Assembly (NCBI GenBank): GCA_945860255.1
Contig: CAMAQI010000044.1
Location: 1 to 15,731 of the forward strand
Length of the DNA: 15,731 bases
Direction: 5' to 3'
DNA from: Methylacidiphilum caldifontis
GTDB lineage: Bacteria > Verrucomicrobiota > Verrucomicrobiia > Methylacidiphilales > CAMAQI01
Position 1 is the stretch's first letter. Each line of letters starts with the position of its first letter. The position numbers and the translations under genes are program-made. Below are positions 5,879 through 14,309 of this stretch, piece after piece. Below the pieces are notes generated by a model. The model had not been told where the DNA came from and did no database searches. It saw nothing but the letters and a program-made list of their open reading frames with translations.

Positions 5879-7300
5879 ATGACAACCCCTTTTCCCCTTA
5901 CCTCCGAAAAACTGGATACCCACCGTAAAGCACTTGCGATCAACCTTGATCAACGACGCTACGGGACTTTCGCTGAAATCGGAGCAGGACAAGAGGTTGC
6001 CCGTTGGTTTTTTAAAGTCGGAGGGGCAGCAGGAACGATTGCCAAAACGATCTCTGCTTATGACATGACCGTTAGTGATGCGATCTACGGCAAGGCCGAT
6101 CGCTATGTTTCCCGTACCCGACTTCAAAGTATGCTCGATAACGAGTATAACCTCAATATCGAACGACTACGTGACAAACGTGGTGAAGATACCTGTTTCT
6201 TCTCTTTTGCCGATACGGTTGCCGCTCGTGGCTATAAATCAACCAGTGAAAGTCATGGATGGATGGGGGTAAAGTTCCAATCTCAACCCAATGATGAATT
6301 TAGCCAAATCATTCTTCACGTTCGGATGCTTGACGAAGATAACCAAGCCCAACAAGAGGCTCTCGGAATGGTTGGAGTCAACCTTCTTTACGCCGCCTTC
6401 TTTCTCCACCATGAGCCTAAACTTCTGATCGAATCCCTTCTCGACTCACTCACGATCCATCGAATCGAAATCGATATGATCGAATTTAGTGGCATCGAAT
6501 TCCGTCATGTGGATAACCGCTTGATGAGTTTAAAACTGGTTCAACTCGGCCTCAGCAAAGCGGCGATGTTTGGCCCCACAGGAGCGGTTCTTCAGCCTTC
6601 AGAGATTTTGTATAAAAAAGCGATCCTCGTCGAACGCGGTAGCTTTCGCCCCGTTTGTAATGTGAACATTGATATGCTCCGAGCAGCACATGAAGTTTTC
6701 TCTAATGATCCTGAGGTTCAGGGAGATCAAATCCTTCAAATCGCCGAACTCTCGATGCGCAATCTGATTGCCGGGGATGGAAACATCGATACTCGTGATT
6801 TCCTTGCCCGTGCCGACCTCCTTTGCGCCAATGGAATGACCGTCCTCATCTCCGATTACTTCGAATATTATCGTCTTCGCGCTTATCTTAATACATTTAC
6901 GAAACAGAAGATTGGCATCGTGATGGGCATTCCCAGCCTACTTGATATATTTGATCCTAAATACTATGTCGATCTTGAAGGAGGAATCTTAGAATCGTTC
7001 GGCCGCCTCTTCAAAAACAATGTAAAACTCTACATCTATCCCTATGCCGACCCATTGAGTAAAAAATTTATTACGACTGAAAATGCCCCGATCAGTCCAG
7101 AAACGCAAAAACTCTACGACTACCTGATCGAACGGGACTGCATTCATCAACTGACCAATCACAATCCTGATTGTCTACATATCTTCTCTCGCGATATCCT
7201 CAAACGAATTAAAACCAAAGATAGTGCATGGGAAACGATGGTCCCCCCCCAAGTCGCAGATCTCATTAAATCGCGGCGCTATTTTGGATATCAAGAATAG
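5879..7300 (+). CDS. Large conserved protein of unknown function, near-universal in Bacteroidota and found in related phyla
   Basis: A 473-residue protein, probably soluble, with no signal peptide or membrane segment. I recognise the family by FAEIGAGQEVARWFF (31-45), the following GGAAGTIAKTISAYDM, RYVSRTRLQSMLDNEY (75-90), SHGWMGVKFQ (125-134), ILHVRMLD (145-152) and RGSFRPV (253-259). Database entries of this family often carry inherited labels such as nicotinate-nucleotide adenylyltransferase or TonB-dependent receptor; I see no nucleotidyltransferase HxGH motif and no beta-barrel features to support either. Its function is unknown to me. The nearest Shine-Dalgarno candidate, GAGGA at 5859-5863, is 15 bases before the ATG, longer than usual. 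A run of eight C lies at 7243-7250, coding for V455-P456-P457. The last 35 bases overlap hisS on the other strand. Confidence 0.8.
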   Translation: MTTPFPLTSEKLDTHRKALAINLDQRRYGTFAEIGAGQEVARWFFKVGGAAGTIAKTISAYDMTVSDAIYGKADRYVSRTRLQSMLDNEYNLNIERLRDKRGEDTCFFSFADTVAARGYKSTSESHGWMGVKFQSQPNDEFSQIILHVRMLDEDNQAQQEALGMVGVNLLYAAFFLHHEPKLLIESLLDSLTIHRIEIDMIEFSGIEFRHVDNRLMSLKLVQLGLSKAAMFGPTGAVLQPSEILYKKAILVERGSFRPVCNVNIDMLRAAHEVFSNDPEVQGDQILQIAELSMRNLIAGDGNIDTRDFLARADLLCANGMTVLISDYFEYYRLRAYLNTFTKQKIGIVMGIPSLLDIFDPKYYVDLEGGILESFGRLFKNNVKLYIYPYADPLSKKFITTENAPISPETQKLYDYLIERDCIHQLTNHNPDCLHIFSRDILKRIKTKDSAWETMVPPQVADLIKSRRYFGYQE

Positions 7301-8477
7301 AAACCTGAACTTGTTCCCGAGTCGCCACCGTTTTTACAGAAACAATCCCCTGAAGAATTAAAGCATCCACAATCATTATTTTTTCAGCTCCACGACTCTC
7401 TGCGGACTCAAACTGCTTTCCCATTTTCTGCGAAACCAAGGAGTAATCGACTCGATTTCCCTTATCGCGGAGCTGATGTATTAACCCCAGCGCCTGCTCG
7501 CGAAAGGACTCCTCCGGGATCGCTACATAATAATCCAATTGTCTAGCGACCTCAGGAAGTAACCCTTTCGATTTCAAAAGCTCTGCTAAAACCACATCCC
7601 CTAATCCAAAACCCAAAGCAGGAAGATCGACCTGACAAAGATTTTTGAGAAGGGAATCATATCGCCCTCCCCCGGCAATGGCCCTAAACTCCCCGGAACG
7701 ATCAAAGGCCTCAAAAACAATTCCTGTATAGTAAGCAAGTCCACGAACAATTCGGAAGTCCACTTGAACATAATCCTCAAGCCCCATCGCTTTCAATCCA
7801 TTTACGACCGTCGAAATCCTCTCGCTCGAACCCCCTTCTGCAAAAATCTTCTCAATCTTTTCTGCCAAAGGCCCCAATTTCTCACGAGTCACTTCCGGTT
7901 TTTCCCTTTCGCTCTTATCAATCGCTTGAAGTTTGAGATACCACTCCGATTCAGGAACTCCATTTTCTTTAAGAAAATCGATCCAAAACTGCCGATCGCT
8001 CATTCGAATCACAAAATCCTTTGAGGTCAACCCAAAGGCTCTCAAAACGTCGACAAGACACGCAATGAGCTCGACATCCGCGCTCAAACTCTCTTCTCCA
8101 ACAATGTCGCAATTCAACTGATAATGCTCTCGTAAACGACCCTTTTGAGGGCGTTCATAACGAAATACCTGAGGTACCGCCATCCACTTGAGCGGTTTCT
8201 TATAGTCTCGATGACGGGCGGCAACCATTCGGGCAAAGGTCGGAGTCATCTCGGGACGAAGGGTCACAGGACGATCCCCTTTATCGACGAAATTATAAAG
8301 CTGGCCAACGATCTCCTCTCCTGATTTTTTGGTAAAGAGATCTAAAGATTCAAGGGGCGGCCCATCGTATTCAACAAATCCATAACCACTCGCCACTCGT
8401 CGCCAAGTCTCAAAGAGAAATGCTCTTTGGGCAAAGGCCTCAGGGTAGAAATCACGAAAACCGTTCAAAGCTTGCAT
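7266..8477 (-). CDS. hisS: Histidyl-tRNA synthetase
   Basis: The 403-residue class II synthetase charges tRNA-His with histidine in the cytoplasm. The N-terminal GFRDFYPEAF fits motif 1 entry. Motif 2 is present as QVFRYERPQKGRLREHYQ with the ATP-binding arginine. The histidine-specific block RGLAYYTGIVFEAF and motif 3 (AIAGGGRYDSLL, then PALGFGLGDVVLAELL) follow. The C-terminal part matches the anticodon-binding domain. The length is close to the family norm, so the gene is intact. It is the last of six leftward genes, 57 bases after mazG. No clear Shine-Dalgarno sequence precedes the ATG at 8477. Its 3' end runs 35 bases into the convergent gene at 5879-7300 and no terminator is visible between them. 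Confidence 0.97.
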   Translation of the reverse strand: MQALNGFRDFYPEAFAQRAFLFETWRRVASGYGFVEYDGPPLESLDLFTKKSGEEIVGQLYNFVDKGDRPVTLRPEMTPTFARMVAARHRDYKKPLKWMAVPQVFRYERPQKGRLREHYQLNCDIVGEESLSADVELIACLVDVLRAFGLTSKDFVIRMSDRQFWIDFLKENGVPESEWYLKLQAIDKSEREKPEVTREKLGPLAEKIEKIFAEGGSSERISTVVNGLKAMGLEDYVQVDFRIVRGLAYYTGIVFEAFDRSGEFRAIAGGGRYDSLLKNLCQVDLPALGFGLGDVVLAELLKSKGLLPEVARQLDYYVAIPEESFREQALGLIHQLRDKGNRVDYSLVSQKMGKQFESAESRGAEKIMIVDALILQGIVSVKTVATREQVQVSILDIQNSAAI

Positions 8478-8534
8478 AAGAGGGATTCAAGGGAGTCCGT
8501 GGTGCCGAATCAACTAAATTACAACTGAAAAAAC

Positions 8535-9326
8535 TTATTTAATCTTCTTCGCCACATTGCGCCAAGCCTGATCCATCTCCTCAACACCAAAGGACTCAAG
8601 AGACCGACCCTCTTTCTCTAAATGACTTTTCATCACTTCAAAACGTCGTTGAAATTTCTCGGTTCCCTTACGACAGGAGTCCTCGGCATCCAACTTTAAG
8701 TGACGCGCTAAATTGCAGATAATTAAAAATAGATCTCCAAGTTCTTCATCAAGACGTTCCAGAGAACCTTGTTTCACCATCTCCTCTTCAAGCTCTGCGA
8801 GCTCTTCTTTGACTTTCTCAAGAACAGCAAATCGATCATTCCAATCAAATCCTGTCTTCGCAGCCTTTTTTTGAACCTCTTGAGATCTCATTAATGCGGG
8901 AAAAACAGTCGGAATCCCGTCAAAAAAACCTTTTCGTTCAGGCTTTTCTTTCTTTTTAATCTCATTCCAATTTTTAAGAACAGTCTCTGTATCTGGAGCC
9001 GATACATCAGCAAAAACGTGGGGATGTCGACGAATCAGTTTATCTCCAATACTTTGGGCGACATCAGAAAAATTAAAAACTGACTTTTCTTGTTCCAGCT
9101 GGGAATGAAAAACAATTTGCAAAAGCAAATCTCCGAGTTCCTCCTTCAGTAACCCTGAATCCTCTAAATCGATCGCTTCGAGAACTTCGTAAGACTCTTC
9201 GATTAAATTATTTTTGATCGTTTTATGATCTTGCTCCTGATCCCAAGGGCATCCTTGTGGACTTCTCAAAATCTCCATGATCTTCAACAATCGCAAAATC
9301 GGTTCCTCTGGCAGGTGATATTTCAT
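8535..9326 (-). CDS. mazG: Nucleoside triphosphate pyrophosphohydrolase MazG
   Basis: A 263-residue protein of the all-alpha NTP pyrophosphatase superfamily, which hydrolyses (d)NTPs to NMPs and pyrophosphate and is thought to clean nucleotide pools. Both MazG halves are present. The first has CPWDQEQDHKTIKNNLIEES, EVLEAI and KEELGDLLLQIVFHSQ, giving the metal-binding ExxE...ExxD pattern. The second, about residues 155-230, has KTGFDWNDRF, KEELAELEEE and DEELGDLFLIICNLAR with the same pattern. The length matches the Escherichia coli protein. The ATG at 9326 has TAGGA 5 bases upstream, overlapping the stop of the Wzc-like gene, so the two are translationally linked. Confidence 0.95.
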   Translation of the reverse strand: MKYHLPEEPILRLLKIMEILRSPQGCPWDQEQDHKTIKNNLIEESYEVLEAIDLEDSGLLKEELGDLLLQIVFHSQLEQEKSVFNFSDVAQSIGDKLIRRHPHVFADVSAPDTETVLKNWNEIKKKEKPERKGFFDGIPTVFPALMRSQEVQKKAAKTGFDWNDRFAVLEKVKEELAELEEEMVKQGSLERLDEELGDLFLIICNLARHLKLDAEDSCRKGTEKFQRRFEVMKSHLEKEGRSLESFGVEEMDQAWRNVAKKIK

Positions 9327-9332
9327 GGAATC

Positions 9333-11393
9333 CTACGTTTTTTTTGGAGTATGGTAGTCGCGATATTTGTAATAATAATTATCCGGGATATCCTCCGAGA
9401 AACCATTTAAAATAAGCCCCAAAATCGGGATGTTTCTCTTTTTTAAACTATCGATACAAAACTGTCCTTGTCTGGCTTTCGTAAAGTTTGCACGAAAAAC
9501 CATAATCACCCCATCCATACAGGGAGAAAATGTCGTGGTGTCATCCGCTGCTAAAATCGGGGCCGTATCAAAAATCACAAGCCCATACTTCCCCTTCATC
9601 TCCTCAATAATCGCCTCAATCCGCTCTCCATAGAGATAATCTCCAGGGGTATGCATCGGATTTCCAGCAGGAAGAACATGAAGATTCGGAAATTGCGTCG
9701 GCAACACGGCACTTTCCCAAGCCACCGTTCCCTCAAGGACATCTGAAAATCCACACAACGGATCTAAACCGAAATCAGGGGCAATTAGTCCCATTCGAAG
9801 ATCGGCATCCACCAGCAGAACAGTGGTTTCGGCCATCGCCATCGTGATCGCAAGATTCGAGGAAATCGTTGATTTTCCTTCTTGCGGAATAGAACTCGAG
9901 ATCAAAATCGTCCGCAATTTCTTTCGATTGGGCAAAAACAAAAGCGAGGAACGAAGATTCCGATAGGCCTCTGCTAAAATCTTTCGATCATCCTTTGCCG
10001 CAAGAAGGGGAAGTCGTTTTCTCCCGAGTGGAATCTTCGTGAAAGGAATCTGAGCTAAAATCGGAAGTTTAAAATAATCATAAAGCTCATTCGAGGTACC
10101 GACTCGATCATCGAGTTTATTAATCAGCATCAAAATCATCACTCCTAAGGCAACTCCTCCAATAAAGGCATTGACTAAATTCGTGACCGTTTTTTTGGAA
10201 ATCTCCCTTGATTCCTCTGCCCATTGCATGACTCGAATCAACTCTTGATTAACATTTTTTCCAATATCCAAACTTTGAACGCTTTTTAAAAGTTGATCAT
10301 AACTTTCTTTCGAACGTTGAATCTGAGAGGTGAGCTGTTGGTATTCCGCATCTTTCCGATTGGCCTCAAGGGCCTTCTCCTCCCACTCCTTCAAACTGGA
10401 ATCCAGATTGATTAATTCAGACTTTAAAGATTTCACTCGAAGCTCGTTATCGGCTTTTAAATTAGCCAATTGAACCTGAGTCGCCTCTTTGTTTTGTTGC
10501 TCTAAAATGGAGATCAAACGCTCTAATTTGGCAACCTCATCCTTCGCTTTAACCATCTTCGGATGTTGAGGCTTTAAAAGTTGAGAGAGGCGATCCACTT
10601 CTGCGATTTGCTGAATCAGCTGTTGTCGTGAACTGATATACTGTCCCTCTAAAGTCGAGGCAAAATCTTTGGGAGCTGAATTTGAGCTCGAGGAATCGCC
10701 TCCATCCGCTCTCTTCAATCGCTGAGACAACTGCTCAGCCGTCATTTGTTCTAAAAGCGCCAGCTCTGAAGTCAGCGTCGACTTTTTTGTTTTTAATTGT
10801 GAAAGAAACTGCGCGGAGGATCTCGACTGCTCCTCCCAATAGGTCATATTATTCTTTTCCTTAAAGGCATAAAATTCTTTTTCGTATGCTTTCAATTCTT
10901 TTTCAGTTTTTTCCAAAGAGACATTCATCTGCTTCGCTGTATCTTCCACCGTCTCACTGCGTTCCTCTGATTTAAAAGCGATAAACTCCTGCATAATCGC
11001 ATTCACGTAAAGCTGGGTATATCGCGGATCGGTTCCCTTTCCATTAATCACAAAAATCGAAACCCCTCTTCTTTGTTCGACATTTATGTCGGCACGACCG
11101 ATAACATTGGGGTTTTCGAGTTGAACACGGCTTAACGCTCTTTGTTTGACAACCGAACTCTCTAAAATCTCCTTTTGATTACCAAAAAAAGTGGTCGATT
11201 CCTCACTGACAATCGCCGCCTCTTTCGTATTCACCAAAGGACTCACTTTCATTTTTCCAATCGACTCATACAAGACAGGTCGATTCACCAGCTGATGGGC
11301 GGCGTAGGCCATCGCTAAACTCACGGTGATTAACGGAACCCACCAGTGCCGTTTCAGCAGCGTCTTATAACGATAAAAATGGGTCCAAAACAT
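9333..11393 (-). CDS. Wzc-like polysaccharide co-polymerase with C-terminal tyrosine autokinase
   Basis: The 686-residue protein has the full PCP-2 layout. A first membrane segment lies near 17-34, followed by a Wzz-type periplasmic domain with long coiled coils (about 130-395), a second membrane segment (406-425) and a cytoplasmic BY-kinase domain. Kinase motifs are Walker A PQEGKST (503-509), Walker A' VLLVDADLR (525-533) and Walker B LVIFDTAP (605-612). The tail carries a tyrosine cluster (Y673, Y674, Y675, Y677, Y680), the usual autophosphorylation site. Such proteins control chain length and export of capsule or exopolysaccharide together with an outer-membrane export protein, encoded just upstream. 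The start is 3 bases after that gene's stop with no Shine-Dalgarno sequence, implying translational coupling. The polysaccharide is unknown, as no glycosyltransferase is in view. Confidence 0.93.
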   Translation of the reverse strand: MFWTHFYRYKTLLKRHWWVPLITVSLAMAYAAHQLVNRPVLYESIGKMKVSPLVNTKEAAIVSEESTTFFGNQKEILESSVVKQRALSRVQLENPNVIGRADINVEQRRGVSIFVINGKGTDPRYTQLYVNAIMQEFIAFKSEERSETVEDTAKQMNVSLEKTEKELKAYEKEFYAFKEKNNMTYWEEQSRSSAQFLSQLKTKKSTLTSELALLEQMTAEQLSQRLKRADGGDSSSSNSAPKDFASTLEGQYISSRQQLIQQIAEVDRLSQLLKPQHPKMVKAKDEVAKLERLISILEQQNKEATQVQLANLKADNELRVKSLKSELINLDSSLKEWEEKALEANRKDAEYQQLTSQIQRSKESYDQLLKSVQSLDIGKNVNQELIRVMQWAEESREISKKTVTNLVNAFIGGVALGVMILMLINKLDDRVGTSNELYDYFKLPILAQIPFTKIPLGRKRLPLLAAKDDRKILAEAYRNLRSSLLFLPNRKKLRTILISSSIPQEGKSTISSNLAITMAMAETTVLLVDADLRMGLIAPDFGLDPLCGFSDVLEGTVAWESAVLPTQFPNLHVLPAGNPMHTPGDYLYGERIEAIIEEMKGKYGLVIFDTAPILAADDTTTFSPCMDGVIMVFRANFTKARQGQFCIDSLKKRNIPILGLILNGFSEDIPDNYYYKYRDYHTPKKT

Positions 11394-11396
11394 AAT

Positions 11397-11996
11397 TTAA
11401 AACCGTACCAATTTTTGAGGAACAATGATTAAATCCCCATCTTTTACCTCAGGATCTAACTCGAGTTTCCCCCCCTCTAAGACCTCTTTTAAATCGGCCT
11501 CAAAAGTGCTCGTTTTTCCTGTCGCCTCTTGTCTCACAATCTTCACTTTTCGAGTGTTCGCAAAATCAGCAAAACCCCCAGCCTTTAAAATAATCCGACT
11601 CGCCGTCATCTTTTCATTCAAAAGAAACTCCTGAGGCCCCGGTTTTTTTACCTCTCCGGTAAGATAGACCTTCACCACATTTCCATTCGGATTCACTTGC
11701 TCGATCGAAAGATGAATCGTCGCTTTCTGATAAAAATCCCGCTCTAAAATTGGCTTAATCTCCTGAACGATTTTCTCAGCTGTCTTGCCAGAGGCCTTTA
11801 TTCTCCCGACCAACGGAATATCGAGTTCCCCTGCATCCGATACTGTTAAATTTATCGCAGGATCGCCATCCTCTTCAACTCGATACGAGATCCGATCACC
11901 TGTCCCTAAAGCATGACTATTGAGATTGCCTTGATTTTGAGCAAATCCCTTCAAAAGCGAAAACGCCACAAAAAATATGAGGAGTAATCGATTCAT
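11397..11996 (-). CDS. Short periplasmic polysaccharide export protein (OPX/Wza family)
   Basis: A 199-residue protein with a cleavable signal peptide (about 1-19, LLLIFFVAFSLLKGFA). It is followed by a poly-export domain (about 30-100: LGTGDRISYRV, GELDIPLVGRIKASGKTAE) and an SLBB-type domain (about 107-190: VKVYLTGEVKKPGPQEF, ILKAGGFADFANTRKVKIVR, VKDGDLIIVPQ). There is no lipobox cysteine and no C-terminal amphipathic helix after the last domain, which ends at IIVPQKLVRF. It therefore cannot form a Wza-type helical pore by itself. It starts 2 bases after the beta-barrel gene and ends 3 bases before the Wzc-like gene. The likely role is a periplasmic ring linking the Wzc-like protein to an outer-membrane partner. 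Confidence 0.9.
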   Translation of the reverse strand: MNRLLLIFFVAFSLLKGFAQNQGNLNSHALGTGDRISYRVEEDGDPAINLTVSDAGELDIPLVGRIKASGKTAEKIVQEIKPILERDFYQKATIHLSIEQVNPNGNVVKVYLTGEVKKPGPQEFLLNEKMTASRIILKAGGFADFANTRKVKIVRQEATGKTSTFEADLKEVLEGGKLELDPEVKDGDLIIVPQKLVRF

Positions 11997-11998
11997 GA

Positions 11999-13324
11999 TT
12001 AAAAGCTATAGCTGACAATTGCAGATGTCACGTTTTGGATGTAATCTTTTTCAAATAAATTTGAATCCTTATAAGTAAAACGGTACTCCAAGGCAACCAT
12101 CGTCGAAATCGTCAACGGATAACTTAATCGCCCTAATATCCCATATCGATCGGCAACCTCTGCATCCCCACCCGAACTACTTAGATTTTCATAAAATACA
12201 ACGCCTCTTAAGCCAGTATCTTTCACAATTTGCCAATCGACCCCATAATCAACCGCTATCCGATCGACAAAGTTCGATCCAATCCCCGCTTCTGCCATTC
12301 GGGTAAAGGATAAGTCGTGATTCATATACTTATTCAACCTATTTTTAACCGAAAGCCGTGAATAAATAGAGGAAAAGGAGCTCGAATCTTGAATCGTTCC
12401 AGTCTGATCTGAACGGTAGTCTTGATATCCGATTTCAACTCTTGTCGTCGTATACTTCGTTACTTTAATCTCCGCAAAAGGACCTGACTGCACAGAGATC
12501 GAATCATTCTGGATCTTTTTTTCAAAATCGGTCTCTGTATATCGGTTCGAAAGCCCCAAGGTGATCGCTTCATTGACCAAATACTTAGGCTCAAAAATAA
12601 AGGTGTGGGAGTCACGATTGAGAGATTCAAAAGTCTTATCTATACTTAAAAAAGTACTCCAGGTATAACCGCTTGTCAGAATAAATTGATTCAAATCCCA
12701 ATCGACAACTATTCCCATATCATTTTCAAATCTTCGAAAAGCAGCGACACTACTGAGTTGCCCATTCGTCGTAGGATCCTCTTGCATCCGAAATCGATCA
12801 AATAACTTAACTCTCCAATCCCCAATCGCCATCGTAAAATCGGTCTCAGAATTAGGAGCAATTAAGGGCGTCGTCGAATCAAATTCTGGATGCGCAACAT
12901 ACTTGGCAAAACTCATTCCTAAAGTACCCGTAATTTTATTGTTCTCCGTTGCCTGCCACCCTCCTTTGGCCTCGACTCCAGGCCTAAAAATTAAGTCCGA
13001 TAATGCCCCTTTTGAGGAAGCGAGATTAACATTGTCATTCATCTCCCCTTGAAGTGCTGCATCGATTTGAAGCTTTACCCCTCCCAAACGGAGATTGTAA
13101 CGCTCATCTCGATTCAATACTCGAACCATCTCCGAGGAGGTCAACGACTGACGTGAAAACTCCTGTCCAAGGAGTTCGTTTGCACGAAAAGGAAAGAGCA
13201 AATAAAAAAGAAAAATCACTCGAATCGATAAATTCAAGAAACCTTGCTTTAATTTCGTTCTTTTGCAACTCCCCATACTTAAAGTATTTACAGTAAAAAC
13301 ATAAAAAGTCGAGTTACTCCTCAT
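11999..13324 (-). CDS. Outer-membrane beta-barrel protein of a polysaccharide export operon
   Basis: From about residue 80 to the end the sequence alternates polar and hydrophobic/aromatic residues in strand-length segments separated by polar turns (for example FILTSGYTWSTFL, TTRVEIGYQDYRS, DYGVDWQIV, MVALEYRFTYKD). It ends in VSYSF, a terminal phenylalanine as expected for BamA-assembled barrels. I see no enzyme motif. The start is uncertain. ATG at 13324 overlaps the amidase stop (ATGAGGAGTAA) and suggests coupling. ATG at 13276 would begin MGSCKRTKLKQ and give a more normal signal peptide with VIFLFYLLFPF as core. A TTG at 13327 is also in frame. Its position next to a short export protein suggests it is the outer-membrane channel for the polysaccharide. 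Confidence 0.8.
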   Translation of the reverse strand: MRSNSTFYVFTVNTLSMGSCKRTKLKQGFLNLSIRVIFLFYLLFPFRANELLGQEFSRQSLTSSEMVRVLNRDERYNLRLGGVKLQIDAALQGEMNDNVNLASSKGALSDLIFRPGVEAKGGWQATENNKITGTLGMSFAKYVAHPEFDSTTPLIAPNSETDFTMAIGDWRVKLFDRFRMQEDPTTNGQLSSVAAFRRFENDMGIVVDWDLNQFILTSGYTWSTFLSIDKTFESLNRDSHTFIFEPKYLVNEAITLGLSNRYTETDFEKKIQNDSISVQSGPFAEIKVTKYTTTRVEIGYQDYRSDQTGTIQDSSSFSSIYSRLSVKNRLNKYMNHDLSFTRMAEAGIGSNFVDRIAVDYGVDWQIVKDTGLRGVVFYENLSSSGGDAEVADRYGILGRLSYPLTISTMVALEYRFTYKDSNLFEKDYIQNVTSAIVSYSF

Positions 13325-14291
13325 CAAAGATTTGATGGAAAGCCGAAAGAGGGAAATTCCTACCCGGACAAGTCGTCGGCATCGGATTGATCTCGCGGTG
13401 TGCTTTGAATTGCGGGTACGGTTTTCCTAATTTTTCCCGCAAGTAGCTAATCAGCTCGATTGTTGCCGCTTGCTGACGACGTGTCGGGCGAACCTCTTCA
13501 AAATTTCCCACTAAACAGATCCCTAAAGCAATTTCATTCAACGCATCACTCCTTAAATGTCCGCCCTGCAACTGCTTGAGCCAACGTTTCCCCACCTCAA
13601 TCTCCCCGTCCTTTGAATCTTTTCCATTTCCGATGACAAAATGATAGGCCAAACCGTTTTCCATCCCTCGCTGATGATGCGCTAAATCAAAGATCGCAGC
13701 ATTTCCGCTTGAAGTTGCACTATGATGAACGACAATATATTTCCATCGTCCCTTTTGAGTTTTGGGTAAATCAATCAGATCCTTCACCGAATTAATAAAC
13801 AAGTAGCGACCCTCTCTTTCCGATTCCTGTGCTTTCGGAGCTCTCTTCTCTAGATGGGTCGTCGTCACTTTTGATAGCAAAATAAGAACAACACCAGCCT
13901 CAAGCTCAACATCGTGGTTCAAACTCCGAACGTCACTCTCATTCAATCCAAACTTCCGTGAAATTTCAGAATAACTCTCCCCTCGCTGAACGACATACCG
14001 TTCCGGGGCTTTCAATACAGGTCTTGTTGGAGAGGAAATCGCTTCGGATGGTTTGTTTACGATTTCGCTTCGATTTGAAATCTTCAATCTTTGGCCGACT
14101 TTAACTTTTCGAGGATCTTTAATTTCATTGAGCGCCATAATCTGTGCGGGAGTGGTCTCATATCTTTTCGCAATGGAAAAAAGAGACTCCCCTTTTTTTA
14201 CGATATGAATGACCAAAGTATCTCCGCCGATTAAGGAACAAAAAAAGAAAAAAAACAGAGAAGTGACTAACCCAAAAACCAGCCTCCTCAT
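13314..14291 (-). CDS. Secreted LysM-containing N-acetylmuramoyl-L-alanine amidase
   Basis: Numbering from a TTG at 14297: signal sequence 3-24 with a six-phenylalanine core; two LysM peptidoglycan-binding modules, 30-74 (HIVKKGESLFSIAKRY...VKVGQRLKI) and 100-142 (YVVQRGESYSEISRKFGL); and an Amidase_2/PGRP domain from about 185 to the end. Zinc ligands fit H191 (VVHHSAT), H300 (FKAHREI) and C310 (TTCPGRNF); YHFVIGNG at 218-225 is the expected neighbouring strand. The enzyme should cut the amide bond between muramic acid and the stem peptide in the periplasm. I take ATG at 14291 as the start because AGGAG lies 6 bases before it, so the mature protein is two residues shorter than the TTG version. 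It heads the leftward run of six genes, and its stop overlaps the barrel gene start. Confidence 0.93.
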   Translation of the reverse strand: MRRLVFGLVTSLFFFFFCSLIGGDTLVIHIVKKGESLFSIAKRYETTPAQIMALNEIKDPRKVKVGQRLKISNRSEIVNKPSEAISSPTRPVLKAPERYVVQRGESYSEISRKFGLNESDVRSLNHDVELEAGVVLILLSKVTTTHLEKRAPKAQESEREGRYLFINSVKDLIDLPKTQKGRWKYIVVHHSATSSGNAAIFDLAHHQRGMENGLAYHFVIGNGKDSKDGEIEVGKRWLKQLQGGHLRSDALNEIALGICLVGNFEEVRPTRRQQAATIELISYLREKLGKPYPQFKAHREINPMPTTCPGRNFPLSAFHQIFDEE

Positions 14292-14297
14292 AAACAA

Positions 14298-14302
14298 CTC
14301 CT
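14298..14302 (-). promoter_or_regulatory. Ribosome-binding site that fixes the amidase start
   Basis: AGGAG on the minus strand lies 6 bases before ATG at 14291. The in-frame TTG at 14295-14297 would touch it, so the ATG is preferred. Confidence 0.7.
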
Positions 14303-14309
14303 GAAGTAC

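Noticed and set aside
5879..7300. Naming the conserved unknown protein as nicotinate-nucleotide adenylyltransferase
   Set aside because: No HxGH or ISSTxxR nucleotidyltransferase motif is present; the name appears to be propagated annotation.
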